The notes below the pieces were generated by a model, which was given only the letters and a program-made list of their open reading frames with translations, made no database searches and had not been told where the DNA came from. This document shows, in pieces, positions 35,290-60,259 of a DNA stretch of 64,000 bases. The stretch is from Ephydatia muelleri (taxonomy: Eukaryota > Porifera > Demospongiae > Spongillida > Spongillidae). The stretch spans positions 6,438,248 through 6,502,247 of the forward strand of contig JABACO010000012.1 in NCBI GenBank assembly GCA_013339895.1. Reading direction: 5' to 3'. The number at the start of each line of letters is the position of its first letter. Within the stretch, counting starts at the first letter, position 1. Made by a program: the position numbers and the translations under genes.

Positions 35290-36290
35290 ATTTCTAGCTT
35301 GCATCTCCTCTCAGCAATAGGAAAGTTTAACTCCTCCATTGCACCATCAGATGCGGTATCAGTTGAGAGCCTAGCACAAAAGCCTCCTATACAGAAAACC
35401 TTATCTGCCAAGATTGATGACTTCCAGTTTAACTTGCTCTTCAATTCATCTCCCTTGGCGGACAAGGCCCGCCTATTATCCATTTCATCACCCCATGCGT
35501 CGTCATGGTTGTCAGTTTCCCGTCCAAAGGTCTAGGCCTTCATCTAAATCCTGACCAGTTCCAAGTGGCCAACAAGTGGTGGCTTGGTCTTGACACATCA
35601 GGGGGATCACTATGCTCCTTTTGCCCAGACACTATGCTTGTTCCCTTAGGCCATCATGCCTCAACATGTAAGCATGGGGGGTGATGTTGTGTTTCGCCAC
35701 AACATACTTCGCATTATTGTAGCAAAGTCATGTAGGTTGGCTCACCTGAGTGTTAAAGTTGAGGCCGGAAATGACCTAACACCAGACCACAGTCACACAA
35801 GCCAGCTGCTGTCCTTGTCCAGAACTGGTCCAGAGGCAGGCCAGCAGCTTTTGACATCTGCATGACCTCACCGCTTAATACACTTACTTTGTCTGAAGCG
35901 GGGGGTTGTGCAGGTGCCACAGCCCAGGCTGGAGAGCACTTGGCTAATGATGACAAATGTGTAGATCTGGGCGGGGTTTGTGTTCCCCTGGTGACTGAAA
36001 CATATCGAGCATGGGGACCTGAGGCCTCGGCCTCTTTCTCCCAGCTGGCATCGAGGCTTGCCATCAGGCTTCAAAGGCCCAAATCAGTTCTCCTGCATGA
36101 ACTGTATAGTCGTTTAAACACATGTCTCATTCAATGTGTTTCTTTGGCCATATCCAGTCCTCGTAACTGTTTCCAGTTGCCTGTTTTTGTGTCCCTTGTG
36201 TCAGTATGTACCATCAACTGTATTCAAGAAGTAGATAAGACATTGCTAACAAATGTTGCAAAATATTCTATGGTGCTAAAAGAGTGATGA
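35290..36290 (+). pseudogene. Degenerate second copy of the restriction-like endonuclease retroelement
   Basis: Collinear with residues ~65-388 of the preceding ORF: FQFNLLFNSSPLADKARLLS, ANKWWLGLDTS, CSFCPDTMLVPLGHHASTC (the same CCHC spacing), VVFRHN, then RPAAFDICMTS and VCVPLVTETYRAWGPEA. The reading frame shifts at least twice (near 35520 and 35790-35860). The amino-acid sequence differs clearly from the first copy, so the two are separate insertions or an old tandem duplication. Confidence 0.7.
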
Positions 36291-36339
36291 ATACAATATT
36301 AATAAAACTACACAAAAATATAACAATGTTGTCTTTTTT

Positions 36340-36520
36340 GGACCAAAGACAACAGAGTTCCTGAAAGAGTTGGGGCATCGATTGAGGCAGGTGTCTGGAG
36401 AAGCCAACTCCTTTGCATACCTCACTCAGAGACTCTCAGTTGCCGTCCAACGTGGCAATGCAGCTTCTGTGGTGGGAACAATTAAGATGGACAGTGAAGA
36501 GGAAGAGTTTTTAGTATAAA
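36340..36520 (+). pseudogene. Retroelement C-terminal piece (family II)
   Basis: A stretch FLKELGHRLRQVSGEANSFA with YLTQRLSVAVQRGNAASVVG, ending in an acidic tail and TAA. This looks like the extreme C-terminus of the RT-element family also seen at 14190-14815. Confidence 0.4.
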
Positions 36521-36641
36521 AATTGTTATATTGTATGAGTGAGTGAGTGAGTGCGTTACGATAAGTATACATGTATGTTAATTATACTTTTGTTTTGTAT
36601 ATTGTAATGTTGTTATAAAAATGCAATAATAACAAAATGCA

Positions 36642-36890
36642 CTAATAATCCACACAATCAACAAACATATCAATCTGACAGAGTGTATGGAAGCTCAGCT
36701 CCATCTTCAATCTCTGCCCTTCTCCACTTCGCTCTACTGTCACGAATGCAAAGATTTGTAGCATGAAGCATTCGTGCACACACATAGCCCAGCACTTCAC
36801 TGTGTGACTTGTGCCAAATTGTCTACTAAATGCCGTTGCCGCATGACCCAGTGTCCCATCAGCTGTCATAACAAATGGATGCATGGATGA
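36642..36890 (-). pseudogene. Retroelement C-terminal nuclease piece (family II), opposite strand
   Basis: The minus strand reads HPFVMTADGTLGHAATAFSR, the same motif as FTPFVVSTDGMLGREA at about 14570. Another frame gives LHATNLCIRDSRAKWRR, matching LRATNLCFRGSR at about 14720. Broken by a frameshift. Confidence 0.5.
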
Positions 36891-37089
36891 TTTTAAGCAG
36901 CTTGTGAGTTTATTTCTTCTTAGTGTGCTCGAATTGCGCCAGCATCACGATGTACAGTATATAGAATTTTGCATGTGCTAAAATCAAAAGAATTTGACTA
37001 CATACATTTGTACTTTTTACCAGGTGTTGCAATAGAAAAGAAACAACTCTGGGGCAGTTCATGTCCTTCCTAGCTTAATTAAGTCTTTT

Positions 37090-39150
37090 ATCAGGAAACC
37101 ATAGGTCCCTGCATGCAATAGGCAGTTCAAAGGTGAATATTTGCTGAACGACAAGTAGAGTCTTGGCATTCACAACTCATAGAAATCCACATAGCCACTA
37201 ATGGTAATTGTATTACAATATTCAAGTCCGGATAAAAAAGATTCACCTTTTATCAAGAAATCATGAGATGGGAAACCCATTCAATTGCATTGCTATTGGA
37301 AATTCAAATGTGAATTTGCTGAGCTTCCAGTAGCATCATGGCATTCACAACTCATGCAAATTGATGTAACTACCAATGTACTGATTATAGGATTCGATTC
37401 CGGATGAAAATCATTTGCCCTTTCCCATACATTGCTATAAGTAGTTTTAATTGCTGAGTGTCAACAACAATATTAATATTGGCATTCACAAACCATACAA
37501 ATTCATGTAGCACTAAACAAGACACTAACCAAATATAACAAGTGTTCTCATTTGAACTGCCTATACCAATTTATAAGAACTACATGGGTTTTAACACCGA
37601 ATGATTTCCTGATAAGAGGCTTTTACGATTAGATTTTCTTCTTATCAGGTAACATTAGGTGTGAAAACCCATACCAATTCAAGTAGTTACCAATTGTAAC
37701 TGTATTATAAGATTCGATTCTGGATGAAAAGAATTCACCTCTTATCATGAAGTGATAATTCCCTTACATTTATATAGGCAATTCAATTTTGCCTTCTTTG
37801 CTGCATGAGAATCTTGGTATTCATAAGACCATATGTACTACCCATGGGAGTCTGAATGATAAGATTCAATTATGGATGTAAAACATTCGCCTCTTATCAG
37901 AAAACAATTATGTGTGAAAACACATCTAATTCCCATACACAGCAGTTCATATATGTTTTATTCACTGGGTCACGTACATTCGCAAACCATAACAATTCAC
38001 ATAGCTACCAAAGCGGATCGTATTGCAAAATTCGATTCAGGATGATAAAGATTTGCTTCTTCTCTGGAAACCATTAGGTGTGAAGACCATGTACATGTAA
38101 TTCCCATACATTGCTATCCATACTTGTTTAAAATTCGTTGAGTGCGCATAGAATATTAGCGTTCACAAACCATTTAAATCCAAGTAGGTACCCACTATGG
38201 GGACAGATTACAAGATTTGATTTCGGATGGAAAGATTCGTCACCTATCACAAAACCATTAGAATGAAAACCAATGTACTTTTTATCCCTTGTTATAGCTA
38301 TAACATAACTAAATTTATATAAGTGAGAAGGTTTAGTTTAAAAACTGACATGTAGAAATTTAGAGGTGCCCAATACGGAGGCAGCATTGCCCTGCTAGAG
38401 TGCAATGGACACTTTCTGAAGAAGGCATTATAGAGATAGGTGGTCACACGTGCATGATTGCCTGCTGATGCCTGCCAACGTCATTGAACAAACCTCAGGG
38501 CCAAAGGCAACCAAGGTCTCAACTGCAGCCAGGACAACATGAGACCTGGACAACAATGCGTAATTCCTTCTCTTAATGGAGTTAAATGCTTTTTTTCTTA
38601 TTCGTTGAGTGTTATATACAATTGTGGCATTAAAAAGAAAAGAGTCGCTACCAATGGTGACTGTATAACAAGATTCCTCTTATCAGGAAACCATGAGGTT
38701 TGAAAACCCATGTAAATTCCATGCTATATATTATATTATATGCTATAAGCAGTTTCTACTTTATTTGCTGAGTGTTAAGTAGAATCTTGGCATTCAAAAA
38801 CCATACTAATTCAAGTACATGTAGCTACTAACGGGGACTGATTTATAAAATTAGATTCTGGATGAACCTCTTATCATGAAACGGTTTGGTGTGTAAAAAT
38901 GCATGTAATTGCCATACATTGCTTTAGGCTGGCTGTCAAATGTGAATACTTGTTTTATTCGCTCAGTGTAGAATCTAGGCATTCACAAACTACAGTAGCT
39001 ACACATGGGGAATGAATTAGAAGATTCGATTCTTGGTGTCTCTGTTACCACATACTCAGTAGTGTGTAAACGCATGTAATTCCGATTCATTGCTGTAGGC
39101 AGCTCGAATGTGAAAACTTTTTTTATTCGCTGAGAACCATTGATCGAGTT
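37090..39150. repeat. Degenerate ~170-bp satellite array
   Basis: A unit recurs containing GGCATTCACAA(A)CCATA, CAAATTCATGTAGCTACCA, GATTCGATTCTGGATGAAA, TTCACCTCTTATCAGGAAACC and CCCATACATTGCTATAGGC. GGCATTCACAA landmarks fall near 37169, 37339, 37474, 37817, 37975, 38159, 38788 and 38978, giving spacings of about 135-190 or multiples. Copies are diverged by roughly a quarter. A unique insert of about 300 bp sits at 38340-38650. No coding sequence. The array ends about 100 bp before the Atg8-like gene. Confidence 0.75.
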
Positions 39151-39253
39151 TAAGCTAAACTTGTATGGAAGGAATTATTCACGCTGGGTGGGGCTGCAAT
39201 AGTTTATGAGTTACGTCACATGTTTGTGTTGCTGACCCCAGATAAATAGCGTG

Positions 39254-40133
39254 ATGAGCGAAAGAAGGCAGTTGTTAGAAGGTGAGTCGCGATCAAGACC
39301 CGATGTTTTATCGGGAGGACAGCCAACGTAATGGTACATATTTTTATCTTCGCACAGAGCCCGATGACGACAACACAAATTTTCAGAAGTATCCCGGAAA
39401 GACACCCGTATATACGTTATAGCATACATTATTATGTGTTGTGCGAGAGTTGTATGGTGTCGGTGCATATATATTCAGCTATGTACACACGATTCTGTGG
39501 CATAGTGCCTCTGCTTTTACGCACTATGCAGCGTGGTGCGTGTGCGCATGTGTGTTAGTGCGTGTCTGTGAGTGTATGTGTGTAATCTTCTCTCCAACGC
39601 AAATAGGTCATGGTGCGAAGAGACCCAAGGGATGCCACGCTACCAGATCTGCCCAAACCAAAGATGATGATTCCTGAAGACTTTACTCACGCACAGCTTC
39701 TTACTCTCATAAGGTACGCATAGCTTCTTTCCGAGTCAGTTTGGAAAAGCGTTAAGGAGGAATAGCATGCTTCTATAAACTACGTTGAACAAGGTTACAG
39801 CTATGGATCAGTTGTCAAAGAAAATAGGCTATAAAAAAAAAGGAAATGCATGACAGACTTGGTAGAGATAACTAAAATTCATCCAAAAGACAAATATGTA
39901 GGCCCAGAGAGAGTGAGCTAGAGTGGGGGGGACATATTTTGCACATCTTTAAGTGTGGTCACACTTCCATAAGCATGATCAACCATCCCATCCCCCCCCC
40001 CCCACCCACGTCTACCCGATCATGTGTTGTATATAGTTTACTATTTGTGTATAATCCACACACAGCATCTTTCAAGGAGGAAATATTATCCAATGAGCAA
40101 CAGTGAACATACACCTTCTATCTACGTTCACTT

Positions 40134-40197
<64 letters not shown>

Positions 40198-40778
40198 AGA
40201 GAAAATGGGTTGATTGCATTACATTGTACTAATTAATATGACAAGAAATGTACATTTACAAGTGATTGAAACCTAGCTAGTTCCAATTATGCTTCATCTG
40301 CTGTGACCAAAGTTTCAGTTACATAGTCCCTTCCACTTGAAAGGAAAGAAATCTTCATCTGTGGAAAGATATTGTATGGGTGAGGTTCTAGTGGACAAAT
40401 TTGCCCAGGACGGAATTTTAATTCAACCAACTTTTGAACTTTAGTCTCATTAATGCTTTGTGAAAATAATTAGGTATTCGAATTAATATCTGTGCTCATT
40501 TGCCATCAAACATGGTGCACACACTGCATACGAATGAATTGAGCCACGCGGGTTTATCGTCTTCACTTTCTTTCAGACAAAAATTGCGCTCTGAAAAGAA
40601 CAGCAACACACACTTGTACCTCAGATACGACGGAGCACGTGACCAGGCGTTATCCTACAGCAACACCGTGGGCCAACTTCATAGGAAGTTCGCCAAATCG
40701 GACGGGCTATTGCATGTGATCTATACTAGCAACCCCCCCGAAGCGCCATCCGATGGTTGTTGTTGTACAATCATATAA
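39254..40778 (+). CDS. Divergent Atg8-like ubiquitin-fold protein with C-terminal CaaX-type tail
   Basis: Four exons: 39254-39281, 39358-39407, 39607-39713 and 40577-40778. All have GT-AG junctions and the frame closes at 128 aa. The middle aligns with the Atg8/LC3/GABARAP fold: KYPGKTPVMV (20-29), LPDLPKPKMMIPEDF (38-52, like PDxxKxKxxVPxD), QLLTLIRQKL (56-65) and SDGLLHVIYTS (103-113, like the DGFLYVTYS strand). Atg8 proteins are cut after a C-terminal glycine and joined to phosphatidylethanolamine on autophagic membranes. Here the last glycine (122) is followed by CCCTII, whose final four residues fit a CaaX prenylation box, with two more cysteines before it. The N-terminal helices are shorter than usual. 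Alternative: a UBL3-like prenylated ubiquitin-fold protein, but the Atg8-type motifs fit better. No lesions. Tail-to-tail with topoisomerase II. Confidence 0.65.
40136..40195. repeat. (CA)n microsatellite in intron 3 of the Atg8-like gene
   Basis: About 28 CA units followed by GAGAGAGA. Confidence 0.9.
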
Positions 40779-41035
40779 GTGAACACCTTGCATATTGCGC
40801 AAATGTACTACGCATGTGTTAATATTTACGTACGAAATCGGAGATAACGCGCCAAATATCAACAAACCAAAATTGACGGTGAGCTTTTAATAGAAACAGA
40901 CACTACAAGGAAGCTTTACAAAGAGATGGGCGAGGTACATGTAACCTGCAGGTGAATGGCAGAAAACAGCCAACAGGGGATCGTCGTAGTAAGGAATAAT
41001 CTACTATTTTAAGTACACGTAAAGACAAGACATGT

Positions 41036-55896
<14,861 letters not shown>

Positions 55897-56809
55897 TACG
55901 TCTGATAGGGGCTACGGGAAAGACGCGAAAGTATAGTATACGTGCGTGGATCCCCAACCGCTAGAGCTACGATTTGGAAGGGGGGGCGAGGTTTTAGGTA
56001 TTGAGAAACGTGGCGTACTTTAAAATTGCCGCCCAAGATGGAGCATGCGTGAACCGAACCTGCCCTGCCATTTTAGGCTCGTTGTTCCGGTCGAGTGCTT
56101 GCCAATGCCACCACAACAATCAAGACCGCCTGCTGACGACCACCTGGTTAGATTTTGGAAGCCCGCGAAAACGCACGTGATCACCCGCTTACCACAGCTG
56201 CATAAATGCAATACTAACATCATGCGCTCTACAACGGCCTTGAAGAGAGGAACCTCTTTACATTTACATGCTTCTTGGTAGCGCAGAGAGAGCTCTTGTG
56301 AAGTATCTTTAATATTCTTTAGGTCAAAGCATCAACCCTCGTAATATGCTTTGCTAAGTAATCACTTTCTCAAACACAGCGCATTTGTTTACTTGCAACC
56401 TTAGGGGCATTATTCATCTAGACAATAGTAGTACTTTACTCACTTCGTCCCATTCGTTTCAATTACTAATTCACACAACCTCAGTAACCAATTAGTTACA
56501 AAATCAGAAATGTACATGGCACAAAAACGAGATTTGAAGTAATATTGGGATTTCAGTTTACTAATCTGTTTGGAATATCTGCTTTTTATCTCTATCAGAT
56601 AGTCTAAGCCACTTTCTTACACCTCAGCATTATACATGTATGTAAAATATGTCTGTAATATTCAATGTAATGTAAACCATCTTTTTCACTTTTCAGTATG
56701 AGACCTCGCTTTACGCATGAAATTTTTATGGGAGTACTACTAGTATCATAGATACTGCCCTTTAAGGGTTTGTTGGTTCAGAGTTAATAAGTCTTAGTTT
56801 GAATGCAAC
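55897..56809. other. 5' flank of TOP2, no gene recognised
   Basis: The segment next to the start is relatively GC-rich with CpG-containing patches (to about 56220), as expected for a housekeeping promoter, then becomes AT-rich. A CAG-type acceptor-like site (TTCCCGTAG) just before the start codon may end a 5'UTR intron. Confidence 0.35.
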
Positions 56810-57870
56810 CCTTGTCACATAATATCATCTGGGGTGCGTGCCCTAAATTGTACGATGATCCAAGAAATCTTATTCTACCATGTTTACACTCCTGCTGTGA
56901 GCAATGCAGCCATGATGTGATAGGGAGCAGTGGTTCCCTGCAAGTGCTCCAATTTACCATCTACAGTAAACAAAGTACCAGCATCCCAGTGGGAGGGGCC
57001 AGCATTCTCCCTCCAGAATCTCCATTTTGGGTTTGAAGTAGAGGTAGCTTGGTTACATGTTCAAGGTTGTCGGCAAACGTGTGACTCACACTGCATAGAT
57101 GGGCACAAAGGTCCTGCAGGGGTGCTTTGCTGCACATGTGGCCAGTTCTTATGCAAGGTCAGCTATAAGTACCACATCACAGCGATCACCAACTGTGCAC
57201 ACACACTACGGTTGACTTGAACTTGGAGGGAGCTAAACAGCTGCGGGCCAACATGAGATCAGAGGATGTATGCATTCTGCAGCTGAAGTCTGCTCCTGGT
57301 TCCTTCTACCTCTGCTCCTCCTACCTCACACACATGCTCCCTCTGAGCTTTTCTCCTATGTCCTCGATGGGTGGAGTTGGAGGGTGTGGTCCTGCTGATG
57401 TTAGTGGGACCATCCACTATCAGCTTAATAGCATGATTACCACCTTTTTTGACAACAAGAATAATACAGGATAACTAGTGATAAAATACATTTTGATAAC
57501 TGGATTAGCACATTTCAATCCCACCTTTGTACATTTTAGATTTGTAGAACACAAAGCATGTACATTTTGATACATGTATACCATACCTATCTCACCTGGG
57601 TGTGGTCTCCTATCACCACTCATCCTGTTCATTTGTGTATACACATGTGTATGCAGGTCAGGTGAGGACCAGTGGTGTTGAGGCACGAGTCAGGAGACAA
57701 TGGTCTCGCTGTGATTCCCTCTTCCAATGTCTCAGCCACAGCAGGGGTGTGGTTGGGGCCCATGAGGTCACAAGAAAGTGTGCAGGACCTGTATCCTTCA
57801 GCCTAACCACTGGGGAGGGAGTGTTGGGTGGAGAGACCAGCAGCGTGTTGGCTTAGGGGACCAAATAGCA
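56810..57870 (+). pseudogene. TRIM/RING-B-box-like gene relic
   Basis: Pieces resemble a TRIM E3 ligase. A RING-like PKLYDDPRNLILPCLHSCCEQC lies near 56835-56905. A B-box-like CxxC...C..C run (CDSHCIDGHKGPAG, then CCTCGQFLCKVSYKYH) lies near 57080-57180. Further cysteine and leucine-rich stretches follow to 57470, and a VRTSGVEARVRRQW piece lies at 57660. RING cysteines are incomplete and frames change, so it is not a working gene as read. Family assignment is tentative. Confidence 0.45.
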
Positions 57871-58865
57871 CATGGAGCAGTGGCCTGGGGACTGGGGAGG
57901 ATTGGATCATGTATTGCATAAGCTTGGCTATTGCAGGCACAAAATGGAGGATTTTTATGATGTGGTCTTTGTGAGGTGTATGTGTGTGTGCATGTTCATT
58001 CTTATTAGATAATTTTATTACTTGTGCAGTTATGTTGAGCAAAAAAGAACTGCCATCTGGTCCTTTTGGTCTGGGGAGGAGGATGTGTGAGTGGCATTAC
58101 AGGAGGAAAGGTGGAAGTAGAGTCTGAAAAGACATTAGGGAAGGAGAGTGTGGACAGAAGGTTGGAGGAAGACATTGACTCTAGTACAGTCCTGTGGTGA
58201 TATCCCAGCTGACCAGAACCACTATTGATACCCATACAAAGTTCATATGGCAGTTTCCTTTCACAATGAACATTGGCATTTTAATGAAAAGTGGCTGCTA
58301 TGTGAACACAGCAGTATTCACATTATAGTGATATACAGTAGACCCAATTGATGACTAGTCACCGTAAATAGTCAGTCATCCATCAATAATATTGTTTCTT
58401 AGAAATGGATCTGAGTGCCCCCTTCACTTTACTTGCAATGCCTGAGCCTGAGGTGACTTGCTCAGCTGACTTGAACTCAGTACGCAGTCACCAAATGGTG
58501 TATGTGCTTTTATTGATGACATTGTACAATCTGTCTAACTACTCCAAATAATGTGTGTGGTGCATTGTATAATGCATGAGGTCTGGGGAGGAGTAATAGG
58601 TCAGCTTTCACCTAGTGCACGGAATGTGGCTGAAGGAGATAGTTTCCATGGCAATGATGGAGAAAACATTGAAAAAAGCTTGTAGTTGGATGATTATGGA
58701 GTGTGTCCTGTGTCCAATGGCAATGTCTTCCTCACACTACCACCTTCCCACTAGTCCGTTATTTTGCAGCTAATGCACAGACACTGATCATGTAGCCAGG
58801 GGTCAGCACCGAGGTCAGCACCGATATGGGGTTGGTTCCTACACCTCCCCACCCCCTGTGGGATA
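57871..58865. other. No gene recognised
   Basis: No motif-bearing frames or clear repeats. Confidence 0.35.
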
Positions 58866-58869
58866 ATAA

Positions 58870-59255
58870 TGCCAGAATCTCACATCATCACCCCTCACAA
58901 CTCTCACCTCAGTACACATCAACTCATCACCTCTCATCCCCTCACCTCATCAACCCTCACCACCCTCACCTTAGCAACCCTCATTACCCTTGCACTCATC
59001 GCCTCTACCTCATCATTCCTCACTACTCTCACCTCATCACTACCCTCACTCATCGCCTCTACCTCATCATTCCTCACTACTCTCACTTCATCACTCTTCA
59101 CTACCCTCACCTCATCATTCCTCACTACTTTCACCTCATCACTCCTCACTACCCTCACCTCATCACCCCTTACCTCAACACCCCTAACTACCCTCACCTC
59201 ATCACCGCTTACCTCAACACCCTCACTATCCTCACCTCATCGTCCTTTACCTCCC
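58870..59255. repeat. CTCATCA-type pyrimidine-rich minisatellite
   Basis: CACCTCATCACTCCTCACTA and variants (CTCACCTCATCA, CATTCCTCACTACTCTCA) repeat irregularly with units of about 12-30 bp. All C/T and A on the plus strand. Open frames on both strands are artefacts of the missing stops. Confidence 0.85.
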
Positions 59256-59899
59256 ACAACAAATAGAACTCGGTAGTTCACTGCTGTTTTTAACTATCCG
59301 TTATGATGTGTAAACCTCGCCAGAAAGATGCCAGCTTGTACTTTCTCCCCTGTTTCACTACCAGAACATGTAGCCATGCATGCTGATTACCAACTGCAAA
59401 CCTTTCTTCCCATATGCCTTTGTCATAAAACATCTTGGTTCGCTCATGAGCTTTATCTATGTGTACTTTTATATCTTGCGAATAGACTTGCTCAATTCTT
59501 CCACATACTCAGGAACATTCACTTCTCCAATTTAATCTGCTTGAAGGCAGCACTCAGTGTTGATATGGAGCTGAGATGAGGATATGGGAGTGGTCTGTCG
59601 CCATGGAAGAGTTTGCTGCTGCAGGAAGAACATTACTTACTTACCATTAGTAATTGTTCACATGTTCGCTAGCACCTATAAGTTGATGGAGGAAGGGGAA
59701 GAAGTGGTACAGGGAAAAAAGATGTACAGGAGGGAGTCACATTTTGACCAGGGATGTAAGGAGGTGTGATCTGCTGAGCAGGTTGGTGGCTTTGTCGAGA
59801 GAGGCAGGAACTAACATGATTGGTCACTTTATGTGTGCATTATGATTAGCTATTGTGTACGAGTGTGTATGAATGGTTGCATGGCAGCCCCTATGTTCC
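59256..59899. other. No gene recognised
   Basis: Between the minisatellite and the gypsy element; no motif seen. Confidence 0.35.
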
Positions 59900-60245
59900 T
59901 TTCAGTATTAGAGCTTCTATAAAAGCACATGTACACTACAGTTAGTGCATTTTTATGAACACATATGGAAAGTTAGTCTGAGTCATGTGCAATTGAGCAG
60001 CATACTAATATTTGTCATGGTTACTGATTACCATAACAAAATTGTAATGGGACCACAATCAAAAACTCTCTATTCAATTTTCCTTATATACCCTGCACCT
60101 CAAACATTGCACATAATACAACATCACAAGCTAGGTCAGCGAAACCCTATACTAGAAAAGGACTAAAACAACTTTCCCATGAACTGCACCTAACAATGAT
60201 GAGATGTACATATACACACACTACATATGCTCTGCCGTCTTTAAG
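59900..60245 (-). repeat. Probable 3' LTR region of the gypsy element
   Basis: Sequence downstream of the pol stop on the minus strand. It contains a TATA box (GGGTATATAAGG, plus coordinates 60082-60093) as expected for U3. A purine-rich stretch (GGGCAAGCTTAAAGACGGCA) lies just after the stop and could be the polypurine tract. The 5' LTR lies outside the window, so the boundaries cannot be fixed. Confidence 0.4.
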
Positions 60246-60259
60246 CTTGCCCTCAAGCT

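Noticed and set aside
39607..39677. Alternative reading frame of Atg8-like exon 3 (HGAKRPKGCHATRSAQ...)
   Set aside because: Joining in this frame stops within the exon; the phase-0 join via exon 39358-39407 keeps the whole gene open and matches Atg8 motifs.
58826..59276. Ser/Thr/Pro-rich proteins encoded by the 58.9-59.2 kb frames
   Set aside because: Pure minisatellite with all three plus frames and the minus frame open; no start context or flanking exons.
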